64,000 nucleotides of DNA from Rhizobium sp. NFR07 (GTDB taxonomy: Bacteria > Pseudomonadota > Alphaproteobacteria > Rhizobiales > Rhizobiaceae): positions 62,001-126,000 of the forward strand of contig NZ_FOKM01000002.1 in the NCBI RefSeq assembly GCF_900111905.1, written 5' to 3'. Position 1 is the first letter of the stretch. Each line of letters begins with the position of its first letter. The position numbers were made by a program, and so were the translations under genes. Below, piece by piece: positions 21,481 to 30,376 of this stretch. The notes beneath the pieces are model-generated. The model was not told where the DNA came from. It did no database searches and saw nothing but the letters and a program-made list of their open reading frames with translations.

Positions 21481-22017
21481 ATGTCACAAGAGAAAGAAGC
21501 GCCGGCGAAAGACAGTCTCGGCCCGATCGTGTCGTCTGAACATCTGGCCAGCGGCGCACTGCCGGCGCTCTCCGAGATTGAATTCGGCCTCGTCATGCTC
21601 AACCATGCCTTCAGCCGCTGGATGGTCCGATGCATGGCCGCGGCCGGCGTGCCGGACCTATCACCGGTGGACATCCTCGTGCTGCACAACATCAACAGCC
21701 GTAACAAGCCGAAGACATTGGCCGACATCGCCCTCGTGCTCAACATCGAGGATACCCATGTCGTGACCTATGCTCTGAAGAAGCTGGAGCGGTTGAAGCT
21801 GATCAAGTCCGGCCGCCGCGGCAAGGAAAAGCTGGTCATGGTGACGGAAGCCGGTGCCGACGCCTGCGCCCGCTACAAGTCGACGCGCGAAAGCCTTCTG
21901 GTGAGGTCGGTGCTCTCTACCGAAGTGTCGACCGACAGCCTCTCGCAGGTGGCGGCAAGGCTCAGAGCACTGTCCGGCCACTACGACCAGGCTGCGCGCG
22001 CCGCGGCATCGCTCTAG
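21481..22017 (+). CDS. MarR family winged-helix regulator
   Basis: 178-residue DNA-binding protein. A long N-terminal helix region (EIEFGLVMLNHAFSRWMVRC) precedes the winged helix: VDILVLHNINSRN, TLADIALVLNIED as the HTH, THVVTYALKKLERLKLIKSG as the recognition/wing region, and KEKLVMVTEAG as the wing. This is the MarR order, with a C-terminal dimerisation helix. The start at 21481 (MSQEKEAP) has GGGAGGGA just upstream; the upstream part of the frame is the terminator stem and is rejected. By position it should control the TRAP/oxoprolinase genes. Confidence 0.88.
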   Translation: MSQEKEAPAKDSLGPIVSSEHLASGALPALSEIEFGLVMLNHAFSRWMVRCMAAAGVPDLSPVDILVLHNINSRNKPKTLADIALVLNIEDTHVVTYALKKLERLKLIKSGRRGKEKLVMVTEAGADACARYKSTRESLLVRSVLSTEVSTDSLSQVAARLRALSGHYDQAARAAASL

Positions 22018-22097
22018 GCGGGGCTTCACGGATCGGCATCGCCGCGATAGAGCGTTATGGCTAAATGCCTCACACGAAGAATGCGCCCGGAGATACG

Positions 22098-23027
22098 ATG
22101 ACAGACCTGCAGGCAATCGTCGACGAGATCCACGGCAAGCTGCAGAGCCGATTGGGTGAAGGCAAGGTCGCGGATTACATCCCTCAGCTCGCCCATGTCG
22201 ATCCGAAGCGCTTCGGCATGGCGGTCGTGACTGTCGACGGGCAGGTGCACAAGGCCGGCGACTGCGACGAGCCCTTTTCCATCCAGAGCATTTCCAAGGT
22301 CTTCACCCTGACGCTGGCGCTCGGCAAGCATGGCGAGACGACCTGGAATCGCGTCGGGAAGGAACCGTCCGGCTCGGCCTTCAACTCCATCGTCCAGCTG
22401 GAACACGAGGAAGGCAAGCCGCGCAATCCCTTCATCAATGCCGGGGCGATTGCCGTCAGCGATCTGGTGCTCGCCGGTCATACGCCGGCCGAGGCGATCG
22501 GTGAGATCGTCCGCTTCGTCCGCTATCTCGCCGAGGACGAGACGATCGCGATCGATCCCGCCGTGGCAAAATCGGAAGAGGCGACGGGATACCGCAACTT
22601 CGCGCTCGCCAATTTCATGCGCTCCTTCGGCAAGCTCTCTCATCCGGTCGAACATGTACTCGGCGTCTATTTCCACCATTGCGCCATTGCGATGACCTGC
22701 AGCCAGCTTGCGCGGTCGGGTCTCTTCCTGGCGGCGAACGGCCGCAATCCAATGACCGGTCATACGGTAGTCTCCAGCCAGCGGGCACGGCGCATTAACG
22801 CGCTGATGCTGACCTGCGGCCATTATGACGGCTCGGGGGACTTTGCCTACCGCGTCGGCCTGCCGGGCAAGAGCGGCGTCGGCGGCGGCATCCTTGCCGT
22901 GGCGCCGGGCAAGGCATCGATCGCCGTCTGGTCGCCCGGCCTCAATCACAACGGCAATTCGCTGATCGGCTCCCTGGCGCTGGAAATGTTCGCCGACATG
23001 ACGGGATGGTCGGTGTTCGGGCATTGA
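22098..23027 (+). CDS. glsA: glutaminase (GlsA, serine-dependent beta-lactamase-like)
   Basis: Hydrolyses L-glutamine to glutamate and ammonia. The 309-residue protein has the catalytic Ser64-x-x-Lys67 in [10 protein letters not shown] (matching Ser66-x-x-Lys69 of E. coli YbaS), NPFINAGAI (Asn site), and the [11 protein letters not shown] loop. The serine-lysine chemistry is that of the penicillin-binding/beta-lactamase fold. ATG 22098 with GGAGATA upstream is preferred to an ATG at 22065. It may supply glutamate metabolism together with the nearby oxoprolinase, but it has its own transcription unit and a bidirectional terminator after it. Confidence 0.94.
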   Translation: MTDLQAIVDEIHGKLQSRLGEGKVADYIPQLAHVDPKRFGMAVVTVDGQVHKAGDCDEPFSIQSISKVFTLTLALGKHGETTWNRVGKEPSGSAFNSIVQLEHEEGKPRNPFINAGAIAVSDLVLAGHTPAEAIGEIVRFVRYLAEDETIAIDPAVAKSEEATGYRNFALANFMRSFGKLSHPVEHVLGVYFHHCAIAMTCSQLARSGLFLAANGRNPMTGHTVVSSQRARRINALMLTCGHYDGSGDFAYRVGLPGKSGVGGGILAVAPGKASIAVWSPGLNHNGNSLIGSLALEMFADMTGWSVFGH

Positions 23028-23074
23028 ATGGATGGCGTGCGCTGCTCTCTTTGGGGAAACAGAACTGAAGACCC

Positions 23075-23215
23075 CTCCCAACCCTCCCCACAAGGGGGAG
23101 GGCTTAACCCAGCCGCCCCGCCGAGTTGCAATTGGAGGTGAGAAGCTGCGGCAAATCCTCTCCCCCCTTGTGGGGGAGATGGCCGGCAGGCCAGAGGGGG
23201 TATTTCCTGGTACGA
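23075..23215. repeat. Rhizobiales intergenic palindromic repeat (RIME-like) pair
   Basis: Two outward-facing GC-rich units: CCCTCCCCACAAGGGGGAGG near 23083-23102 and TCCCCCCTTGTGGGGGAGAT near 23161-23180, the second being roughly the inverse complement of the first. They are followed by the GGCCGGCAGGCCAGAGGGGG segment seen with such repeats in many rhizobial genomes. No gene lies within. Confidence 0.6.
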
Positions 23216-23249
23216 CAGCCTTACCCAATGATGAAAGCTCTTAAAGCAA

Positions 23250-23284
23250 AAAAGCCCGGCCTCCATATGGAGAGCCGGGCTTTT
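23250..23284. terminator. bidirectional terminator between glsA and tctA
   Basis: Stem AAAAGCCCGGC / GCCGGGCTTTT (23250-23260 with 23274-23284), with the inner palindrome CTCCATATGGAG. It carries A-rich and T-rich flanks on the two sides, so it can stop transcription from both convergent genes. Confidence 0.85.
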
Positions 23285-23305
23285 CCGTCTTGGGAGGACG
23301 GGTTC

Positions 23306-24823
23306 TTAGTCTTCGCTGGCCGCCATCTGCGTCAGCACGTCACCGCGGCCGCGCAGGCGAAGCACGAGCGGCAGGATCAGCGCGATTGCTGCGACGAGCA
23401 GCAGGCCTGCTGCGATCGGCGAGGTGAACAGCACCGTCACGTCGCCCTGGCTGATCGACAGCGCGCGGCGCAGCTGCTGTTCCGCCAGTGGACCAAGGAT
23501 CAGGCCGACGATCACAGGCGCGATCGGATAGTCGAACACGCGCATGACATAGGCGATCAGGCCGAACAGCAGCAGCATGCCGAGTTCGAAGACCGACGGG
23601 TTGGCGCCGATCGTGCCGAGCGTCGCAAACACCAGGATGCCGGCATAGAGCCACGGCTTCGGGATGGCGAGCAGCTTCACCCAGAGGCCGACGAGCGGCA
23701 GGTTGAGCACCAGCAGCATCAGGTTGGCGATCAGCAGCGAGGCGATGAGGCCCCAGACGAGCTGCGGATTGGTCGCAAACAGAAGCGGACCGGGCTGCAG
23801 GCCGTATTGCTGGAAGCCGGCGAGCATGATCGCGGCGGTGGCAGAGGTCGGCAGGCCGAGCGTCAGCAGCGGCACAAGCGTGCCGGCAGCGGACGCGTTG
23901 TTGGCGGCTTCCGGTCCGGCGACGCCTTCGATCGCACCATTGCCGAACTCTTCCGGATGCTTCGTCAGCTTCTTCTCCGTCGCATAGGACAGGAAGGTGC
24001 CGATTTCCGCACCGCCGGCCGGCATGGCGCCGATCGGGAAGCCGATCACGGTGCCGCGCAGCCAAGCCTTCCACGAGCGTCCCCAGTCCTGCGCCGTCAT
24101 CCAGACCGAGCCCTTTATGGCTTCGATCCGATCGGGCGCCTGGGCGCCCTGGGCGGCGATGAACAGGGTTTCGCCGATCGCGAACATGGCAACGGCCATG
24201 GTCGTCACCTCGATGCCGTCGAGCAGGTCCGGAACGCCGAAGGAGAGGCGGTTCTGGCCGGTCAGCTGGTCGATGCCGACGAGCGACAGCGATAGGCCGA
24301 TGAACAGCGAGGTGAGACCGCGCAGCGTCGAATTGCCGAAAGCGGACGAGACGGTGACGAAGGCGAGCACCATCAGCGCGAAATATTCGCGCGGGCCGAA
24401 CACCAGCGCCAGCTTGACGATATAGGGCGCGATGAAGGCGAGCGCGAGCGTCGCGATCAGGCCGGCGACGAACGAGCCGATCGCGGCCGTCGCAAGTGCG
24501 GGACCGCCGCGGCCGGCGCGGGCCATCTTGTTGCCCTCGAGCGCGGTGACGATCGAGGCGCTTTCGCCGGGCGTGTTGAGAAGGATCGACGTCGTCGAGC
24601 CGCCATACATGCCGCCGTAATAGATGCCGGCGAACATGATTAGCGAGCCGGTGGCGTCGAGCTGGTAGGTGACCGGCAGCAGCAGCGCGACGGTAGTCGC
24701 CGGACCGATGCCGGGCAGGACGCCGACCATGGTGCCGAGCGTGACGCCAATCAGCGCGTAAAGCAGGTTCATCGGCTCTGCGGCCGAAACCAGGCCCTGG
24801 AGGAGAAATTCGAATGTGCTCAT
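23306..24823 (-). CDS. tctA: tripartite tricarboxylate transporter large permease
   Basis: 505-residue inner-membrane permease with about 11-12 helices. It has the TctA signature [20 protein letters not shown] (residues about 38-57), the [20 protein letters not shown] motif (about 68-87), and the second repeat [20 protein letters not shown]. It forms a carboxylate/proton or sodium symport complex with TctB and the receptor TctC. The start at 24823 follows GGGGAG. It is the last gene of tctCBA, 21 bases after tctB. Confidence 0.94.
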   Translation of the reverse strand: MSTFEFLLQGLVSAAEPMNLLYALIGVTLGTMVGVLPGIGPATTVALLLPVTYQLDATGSLIMFAGIYYGGMYGGSTTSILLNTPGESASIVTALEGNKMARAGRGGPALATAAIGSFVAGLIATLALAFIAPYIVKLALVFGPREYFALMVLAFVTVSSAFGNSTLRGLTSLFIGLSLSLVGIDQLTGQNRLSFGVPDLLDGIEVTTMAVAMFAIGETLFIAAQGAQAPDRIEAIKGSVWMTAQDWGRSWKAWLRGTVIGFPIGAMPAGGAEIGTFLSYATEKKLTKHPEEFGNGAIEGVAGPEAANNASAAGTLVPLLTLGLPTSATAAIMLAGFQQYGLQPGPLLFATNPQLVWGLIASLLIANLMLLVLNLPLVGLWVKLLAIPKPWLYAGILVFATLGTIGANPSVFELGMLLLFGLIAYVMRVFDYPIAPVIVGLILGPLAEQQLRRALSISQGDVTVLFTSPIAAGLLLVAAIALILPLVLRLRGRGDVLTQMAASED

Positions 24824-24844
24824 GGTGTTACTCCCCTGTTCCCG

Positions 24845-25336
24845 TCAAAGGAACAGGTTTTCAATCGGGCCGGCGGGAAGCGAGAGCTGCAAGACGATCG
24901 CAAAGAGCCACCAGATGGCAAAACAGATGACGATTCCAACCGGGATGCTGAACCACAGCTTGCGGGCGCCGAAGCCCCGGGCCGCGAGAGCGAACATAAG
25001 GCCGGTTGCAATGGAGAAGCCGGCGTAGCGGATCAGGATCATCTGGGCGAGAAGACCGGCGACGACCCAGAGAACCGGGCTGACTTCCTGGCGCTCGCGT
25101 GCGGGAAAATCCCGGCGGAAGGCGGCGAACACGGTCCAGATGGCAAGGCCGATGAGGCCGAAGGCGATCCAGTAGGGCACCGAAGCCGGTCCGACCGGCG
25201 AGTAGCCGGTGACGCTCGTCAGGCGGGAAACGTCGACGAAGATGACGCCGGCAACGGCGACGAGAACGACAGCAATGACAAGCGCCGCCCAATCGGGGCG
25301 GCGCTCATTGCTGGCTTTGTTGGTATCAAGGCTCAT
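24845..25336 (-). CDS. tctB: tripartite tricarboxylate transporter small permease
   Basis: 163-residue membrane protein with four predicted helices and the TctB layout. The N-terminal cytoplasmic tail [16 protein letters not shown] precedes a helix (ALVIAVVLVAVAGVIFVD). Helix three includes VLWVVAGLLAQMILIRYAGF, and a final hydrophobic pair includes LWFSIPVGIVICFAIWWLF. Sequence conservation in TctB is low; assignment rests on size, topology and position. It overlaps the tctC stop by 4 bases. Confidence 0.88.
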   Translation of the reverse strand: MSLDTNKASNERRPDWAALVIAVVLVAVAGVIFVDVSRLTSVTGYSPVGPASVPYWIAFGLIGLAIWTVFAAFRRDFPARERQEVSPVLWVVAGLLAQMILIRYAGFSIATGLMFALAARGFGARKLWFSIPVGIVICFAIWWLFAIVLQLSLPAGPIENLFL

Positions 25337-26277
25337 TTAACCAGTCCGATTTCTTTCAGGATCGTCTCGGTGGAGGCGATGTCCTTGGCGAGCTGTTCGT
25401 CGAAGGCAGCACCCGAGAGATAGGTGTCCATCCAGCCCTTGGTCTTCAGGTTTTCCTGCCAGCCTTCGGACTTGGCGAGCTTTTCGATATCGGCGGCGAT
25501 AGCCTGCTTCTGCTCGTCGGTGATGCCGGGGGCGGCTGCAACCATGCGCCAGTTCTGGAGAACGACGTCGAGGCCGGATTCCTTCAGGGTCGGGGCGTCG
25601 ATGCCTTCGACCTTTTCCGCCGACGAGATCGCCAGGATGCGCAGCGAGCCGGCCTTGATCTGGCTTTCGAACTCACCGTAGGACGAAATGCCTGCGGTCA
25701 CCTGGCTGCCCAGGATGGCGGCCAGTGCTTCGCCGCCGCCGGAGAAGGCGATGTAGTTGATCTTGGTCGGGTCGACGCCGGCTGCCTTGGCGATGAGGCC
25801 AGCGCCGATATGGTCGGTGCCGCCGGCCGAGCCGCCGCCCCAGGAAACCGAACCCGGATCAGCCTTGAGCTTGGCGACGAGATCGCCGATCGACTGGATG
25901 TCCGACGAGGAGGGAACGACGACGACTTCGTATTCGCCGGTGAGGCGCGCGATCGGGGTGACGTCCTTGAGGGTAACGGGCGACTTGTTGGTGAGGATCG
26001 CGCCGACCATGACGTAACCGCCGACGAGGAGCGCGTTCGCATTGCCCTTCTGCTGGCTGGCGAACTGGGCGATGCCGATCGTGCCGCCGGCGCCCGGTAC
26101 GTTCATCACCTGCACGCGGTTGGAGATCTTCTCCTTCTGCATGACGGTCTGCATCGTGCGTGCGGTCTGGTCCCAGCCGCCGCCCGGTGCTGCCGGGGCG
26201 ATGATCGAATAGTCGGCCGCAGCCGCCGGAAGGGCGATTGCACCCGCGAGGAAGGAAGCGAGCAGGAAATGTTTCAA
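25333..26277 (-). CDS. tctC: tripartite tricarboxylate transporter receptor (Bug family)
   Basis: 314-residue periplasmic binding protein; signal peptide [20 protein letters not shown]. The Bug fold shows [14 protein letters not shown] (the ligand carboxylate loop), [15 protein letters not shown], and [14 protein letters not shown]. The start is TTG at 26277 with GGAGGA about 8 bases upstream, giving an N-terminal K-H-F. The ligand is probably citrate or a related tricarboxylate, by similarity to Salmonella TctC; Bug proteins vary widely in ligand. A direct repeat upstream (26427-26444) may be its regulator site. Confidence 0.92.
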   Translation of the reverse strand: MKHFLLASFLAGAIALPAAAADYSIIAPAAPGGGWDQTARTMQTVMQKEKISNRVQVMNVPGAGGTIGIAQFASQQKGNANALLVGGYVMVGAILTNKSPVTLKDVTPIARLTGEYEVVVVPSSSDIQSIGDLVAKLKADPGSVSWGGGSAGGTDHIGAGLIAKAAGVDPTKINYIAFSGGGEALAAILGSQVTAGISSYGEFESQIKAGSLRILAISSAEKVEGIDAPTLKESGLDVVLQNWRMVAAAPGITDEQKQAIAADIEKLAKSEGWQENLKTKGWMDTYLSGAAFDEQLAKDIASTETILKEIGLVK

Positions 26278-26426
26278 GGGTATATCCTCCGTTGACGTCC
26301 TTTGGACAAAGTGTTGTGCGCAACGAAAGGATTTATGGCAGGCGCACTACGCCCGCAGACCTCCTCCCGTTTCAGTCGAACCCGCCTCCGAACGGGTCTC
26401 GAATGGTTCTAAGCCAGCATATCAAG

Positions 26427-26444
26427 CTGACATCTACCTGACAT
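26427..26444. promoter_or_regulatory. direct repeat CTGACAT-N4-CTGACAT, candidate OmpR-type (TctD) binding site
   Basis: Two identical 7-bp half sites 11 bp apart, about 150 bases upstream of tctC. This spacing is the typical footprint of OmpR/PhoB-family regulators; it also resembles a Pho box. The TctD-like regulator at 28317 is a natural candidate. Orientation relative to tctC is unusual, as the CTGACAT repeat reads on the strand opposite to transcription. Confidence 0.5.
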
Positions 26445-26499
26445 TTCCCCTGCTCTTGCTGTTTGGCAAGGGTGTTTGCCACGAAATCGCCCGAATTCC

Positions 26500-27573
26500 T
26501 TACTGATGGCGCAGTTCGTCATTCCACTTCGAGATCAGCCGTGCCCGCTTGACCTGGTCCAGATAGACCATCAGGCCGAGACTGACCGGCACGGGCTTCA
26601 ATTGCCCGCCGAGCATTTCGCGCATCGTCGTCGCCGTATTGTTGCCGGCGACTTCCGGGCTTACGGCCGGGATCTGCAATTCGCGCGCCATGATCGTCTG
26701 GCCCTCCTTCGACATGAAGAATTCGAGATAGCGCTTGCCGAGTTCGGCATTGCCGGCCGCCTGCGGCACCAGCCCGATGCGCGACATGACGACCGTATAA
26801 TCCTTAGGCAGCACGATGCCGACATTCGGGCTGCGCGAGGCCCAATCGGCGGCATAGGAGCCGACGATATTGTAGCCCAGCAGGAAGCGGCCGTCCGCGA
26901 CCCGTTCGAGAATGGCGCCGCTCGTCGAATAGAGTTTGACGCCGGCAGCCCCCATCGCCCTGACCACCGACCAGATGTCGCCGAACTGTTCCTGGTCGCG
27001 CGACATGAACAGGAAGCCGACGCCGGAGCGCTCGATATCATAGGTACCGATCCGGCCATGCACTTCCTCGGCATGGCTCTGCAGGAACTCGATGAATTCC
27101 GCCCGGGTCGAAGGCGGCGGCGCGTTCTTGAAGCTCGGCTTATGATAGACGAAGACCGCGGGCTCGAATGTCAGCGCGTAGACGGTGTTGCGCCAGTTCG
27201 CCCATTCCGGCCAGCGCTCGCTCATCGGCAGGTCGCTGCGCTGGGCGTAGCCATCATTGGCGAGCTTCACCTGCAGGTCCATGGCCGAGGAGAAGGCAAA
27301 GTCGGCGGTCTTCTGTCCCGCATCCGTCTCGCGCACGATCCGGTCGTAGATCTCGCCGGTCAGCATGTCCTCGTAGGATACGGCGACATCCGGATTGGCC
27401 GCCTGGAAGCCCACGATCATGGGTTTCGCCAGCGGCTCGTCGAGCGACGAATAGACGGTCAGAACGGGGGCGTCCTTGTTGCCGGAGAGAGCCGGAAACA
27501 TCAGCACTTCCGCCGCGGCCGGGCCAGGCAGGGCGATAAGACAGAGACAGAGGATATGAAGAAGGCGCATCAT
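26500..27573 (-). CDS. orphan ABC-type solute-binding protein
   Basis: 357-residue periplasmic binding protein of the iron/phosphonate-type class II family. Signal peptide MMRLLHILCLCLIALPG, cut after about residue 21. Mature features are LTVYSSLDEPLAKPMI at the start of the first lobe (FeT/AfuA-like V-Y-x-S), a long lobe with FVYHKPSF, and the C-terminal YLEFFMSKEGQTIM. No permease or ATPase lies beside it. It sits between tctCBA and the tctDE-like two-component genes, so it may act as a periplasmic sensing partner rather than a transporter receptor; that is inference. Confidence 0.85.
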   Translation of the reverse strand: MMRLLHILCLCLIALPGPAAAEVLMFPALSGNKDAPVLTVYSSLDEPLAKPMIVGFQAANPDVAVSYEDMLTGEIYDRIVRETDAGQKTADFAFSSAMDLQVKLANDGYAQRSDLPMSERWPEWANWRNTVYALTFEPAVFVYHKPSFKNAPPPSTRAEFIEFLQSHAEEVHGRIGTYDIERSGVGFLFMSRDQEQFGDIWSVVRAMGAAGVKLYSTSGAILERVADGRFLLGYNIVGSYAADWASRSPNVGIVLPKDYTVVMSRIGLVPQAAGNAELGKRYLEFFMSKEGQTIMARELQIPAVSPEVAGNNTATTMREMLGGQLKPVPVSLGLMVYLDQVKRARLISKWNDELRHQ

Positions 27574-27737
27574 GGTTGCCAAGAATGCCCGAGCCGAAGG
27601 CCTGCGGCAAGCTGCCGCACTCCGTTGCCGTTCGGGCACAGGTCCGGGCGCTGATCTCGCCCGTCTTGTTTGCCGGTTTTTCCTGCTTACGTGAGAGCGG
27701 CTTTCCCGCTGCCATCAGCCAATGAGGTCAGATCCCC

Positions 27738-28244
27738 ATGTCGCTTTCGCTCTACGACGTTTCCGTACCCGCTTTCCTGCGCGGCTTTGCCAATCTTACC
27801 GATATCCTGAAAAAGGGCGAAGCTTTCGCCGACGAAAAAGGTCTCGCGCACAAGGAGCTTCTCGAAGCCCGCCTGTTCGAGGATATGCTGCCGCTGACGG
27901 GGCAGATCCAGCGGGCGAGCGATGCTGCGAAATTCGTCCCCGTGCGCGTCGCCCAGGTGGAAAACGTGCCGATGGCCGACGAAGAGGTGACGTTCGCCGA
28001 TCTCCATGCCCGCATCGACAAGACCTTCGCCTTTCTGAAATCCGTCGATCCGGTCAGCATGGAAGGCCGGGAGGACGCCGAAGTGACGGTGAAGACCCGC
28101 TCGGGCGAAACCCACTTTACCGCGACCGGCTATGTGCTGGGCTTCGCGATTCCCAACTTCTATTTCCACGTCTCGACGGCCTATGCGATCCTGCGCCACA
28201 AGGGTGTACCGATCGGCAAGATGGATTATCTCGGCAAGCCGTGA
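27738..28244 (+). CDS. DUF1993 domain protein
   Basis: 168-residue soluble protein of the DUF1993 family (DinB-like helical bundle by family knowledge). It begins with MSLSLYDVSVPAFLRGFANL and has EARLFEDMLPLTGQIQRASD, then a C-terminal helix region FAIPNFYFHVSTAYAILRH, including the conserved P-x-x-x-F-H-x-x-T-A-Y motif. The function is not known. The start at 27738 has GAGGTCAGATC upstream. It is divergent from the orphan binding protein. Confidence 0.85.
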   Translation: MSLSLYDVSVPAFLRGFANLTDILKKGEAFADEKGLAHKELLEARLFEDMLPLTGQIQRASDAAKFVPVRVAQVENVPMADEEVTFADLHARIDKTFAFLKSVDPVSMEGREDAEVTVKTRSGETHFTATGYVLGFAIPNFYFHVSTAYAILRHKGVPIGKMDYLGKP

Positions 28245-28287
28245 CGATCGAGAAGGCGCGATCGTGACATCTGCGCCTCGCAACGAT

Positions 28288-28315
28288 AATAATCCCCGCC
28301 AAAGCGGGGATTATT
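28288..28315 (+). promoter_or_regulatory. hairpin covering the Shine-Dalgarno of the response regulator
   Basis: Perfect 12-bp stem AATAATCCCCGC / GCGGGGATTATT (28288-28299 with 28304-28315), loop CAAA, ending one base before the GTG start of the regulator. GGGGA at 28306-28310, the only plausible Shine-Dalgarno site, sits in the right arm, so folding would hide it. It may double as the terminator of the DUF1993 gene, though no T-run follows. Confidence 0.55.
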
Positions 28316-28316
28316 C

Positions 28317-28994
28317 GTGCGCATACTTCTGGTCGAGGACAATCAGGCTCTGGCCGAGGGCCTGTCCGCCATTCTGAAAGGAAGCGGCTATGTCGTCGAT
28401 CTCGTCGGCGACGGCGCCTCCGCCGAGGCCGCGACCGCCGCGCAAGGCTATGACCTCGTCATCCTCGACCTCAACCTGCCGGAAATGGATGGGCTTGATG
28501 TACTCAGGGCGATGCGGGCGAGGCAGAACCGCTCGGCGGTGATGATCCTGACTGCGCGCGGCCTGCCCGAGGAGCGCGTGCGCGGCCTCGATCTTGGCGC
28601 TGACGACTACATGACAAAACCCTTCGACGTACCTGAATTCGAGGCGCGCATCCGCGTGCTTCTCCGCCGCCAGGCAGGCATGCGCAGCTCCGTCGTCAGC
28701 CATGGCGGCGTCACCTTCGATCTCACCTCGCGCAGCTTTTCCTGTAACGGCACGCCGCTCGATATTCCGGCGCGCGAGGTGGCGCTGCTGGAACTGCTGT
28801 TCCTGCGCATGGGCAAGGTCGTGTCCAAGGACGCAATCGTCGCCTCCCTGACGGGCTTTGACGACGATCTCTCGGCCAATGCGATCGAGCAATATGTGAG
28901 CCGGCTCAGAAAGCGGCTTGTGCCCCATGGCCTGACGGTGAAGACGGCGCGGGGCATAGGCTATTATCTCGAAGCCGTGGGCACGGCGTCATGA
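28317..28994 (+). CDS. tctD: OmpR family response regulator (TctD-like)
   Basis: 225-residue regulator: receiver domain (1-118) with acidic pair E7-D8, phosphoacceptor Asp51 in LDLNLPEMDG, and Lys101 in TKPFD. Then comes a winged-helix DNA-binding domain (about 125-220) ending in VSRLRKRLVPHGLTVKTARGIGYYL. The best candidate target is tctCBA, by analogy with Salmonella TctD. The GTG start at 28317 is required to keep MRILLVEDNQ; the site is embedded in a hairpin. It overlaps the kinase gene by 4 bases. Confidence 0.9.
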   Translation: MRILLVEDNQALAEGLSAILKGSGYVVDLVGDGASAEAATAAQGYDLVILDLNLPEMDGLDVLRAMRARQNRSAVMILTARGLPEERVRGLDLGADDYMTKPFDVPEFEARIRVLLRRQAGMRSSVVSHGGVTFDLTSRSFSCNGTPLDIPAREVALLELLFLRMGKVVSKDAIVASLTGFDDDLSANAIEQYVSRLRKRLVPHGLTVKTARGIGYYLEAVGTAS

Positions 28995-30376
28995 CGTCAG
29001 CGCTCCGAGGCGCCTATTCCCTGCGCCGCCGCCTGCTGGCATGGCTGCTCGTCTCCACCGCCGTCATCGGCGCCATCGCCATGGTCGATACCTGGGACGA
29101 GGCAATCGATACCGCCAACGAAGTCTCCGATCGGGTGCTTGCCGGCTCTGCGCTGGCGATTGCCGAGCGCGTTATCGTCTCGGAAGACGGTTCGCTCGAG
29201 GTCGATATTCCCTATGTCGCGCTGGAAATGCTGACATCGGCGGCCCAGGACAGGGTCTTCTACCGGGTCGATGGGCCGCCCGGCACCTTCATCACCGGCT
29301 ATCAGTCGCTGCCCTCCATTGCCCGGCGCGAGGGGCAGGCGGCAGCCTTCGGTGATTCCAGTTTTCGCGGCGAACCGATCCGTGTCGCGGCGCTGACGAG
29401 ATCCGCCTCGACCGGCATCAATTCCGTACCCTTCACCGTCACGGTGGCTGAAACGACGATTGCCCGCCAGCAACTGACCCAAGCCATCCTCTTGCGCTCG
29501 GCGCTTCGCATTCTCTTCATGATCCTCGGCGCCGCCGTCATCGTCTGGGTGGCGGTGACGCTGTCTCTGCGCTCGCTTTACCGGTTCAGCGAGGCGCTTG
29601 CCGAGCGCAGTCCGGATGATCTCGCGCCGATCACCGAGCGCGTACCGAACGAGGTCCAGGGACTGGTCGATACCGTCAACTCCTTCATGGTGCGCCTTGA
29701 GGGCGCGCTCGACGCTCTGCGCCATTTCACCGGCAATGCCGGCCACCAGCTGCGTACGCCGCTTGCCATCGTCCGTACCCATCTGGCGCTCGCCAGTCGG
29801 GCGACGGATCTCGCCGAGATACGAAAGGCGACGGAAAGGGCCGACGAGGCGGTCGGCGGCGCCGAACACATTCTCGCGCAATTGCTGCTGATGGCCCGCA
29901 TTGATTCCGCCAGTCGATCCTCGACCATGCGGGAGGTTGATCTGGTCGATCTCGTCTGCGGCGTCACTGCCGACCATGTGCCCCCGGCGGCCGAGGCCGG
30001 TATCGATCTCGGCTTCGAGGGGGAAGGCGAGGTGCGCGCCGTGGTCGAGCCGATCCTGATCGGCGAACTGGTGAAGAACCTCGTCTCCAACGCGCTTCTC
30101 TATGCCGGAAGCGGCGCCGAGGTGACGGTGCGTGTAAACGCGGAGGACGGCAGCGCGGTCGTGGAGGTCGAGGACAATGGCCCCGGCATTCCCGCCGCGC
30201 GTCGCGAGACGGTGCTCAAGCGCTTCGAGCGAGGTGAGCCCGGCGAACGCGCCGGCACGGGGCTCGGCCTGCCGATCGTCGAGGAGATCGCAAGGCTGCA
30301 TGGCGCGAACCTCGTTCTCTCCGAGGGACGCGAGGGCGTGGGGCTGAAGGTCCGAGTCAGTTTTGCTGCAGTTTAA
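28991..30376 (+). CDS. tctE: sensor histidine kinase (TctE-like)
   Basis: 461-residue membrane sensor. Two membrane helices (about 15-32 and 170-192) flank a roughly 135-residue periplasmic domain. HAMP-like sequence follows, then the dimerisation domain with His252 in AGHQLRTPLAI (Q where most kinases have E). The catalytic domain has the N box LVKNLVSNALLYA, G1 VEDNGPGIP and G2 GTGLGLPIVEEIA. It phosphorylates the regulator it overlaps. The short periplasmic domain is the TctE type that senses carboxylates. Its TAA stop abuts the stop of nagA on the other strand. Confidence 0.92.
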   Translation: MTSALRGAYSLRRRLLAWLLVSTAVIGAIAMVDTWDEAIDTANEVSDRVLAGSALAIAERVIVSEDGSLEVDIPYVALEMLTSAAQDRVFYRVDGPPGTFITGYQSLPSIARREGQAAAFGDSSFRGEPIRVAALTRSASTGINSVPFTVTVAETTIARQQLTQAILLRSALRILFMILGAAVIVWVAVTLSLRSLYRFSEALAERSPDDLAPITERVPNEVQGLVDTVNSFMVRLEGALDALRHFTGNAGHQLRTPLAIVRTHLALASRATDLAEIRKATERADEAVGGAEHILAQLLLMARIDSASRSSTMREVDLVDLVCGVTADHVPPAAEAGIDLGFEGEGEVRAVVEPILIGELVKNLVSNALLYAGSGAEVTVRVNAEDGSAVVEVEDNGPGIPAARRETVLKRFERGEPGERAGTGLGLPIVEEIARLHGANLVLSEGREGVGLKVRVSFAAV

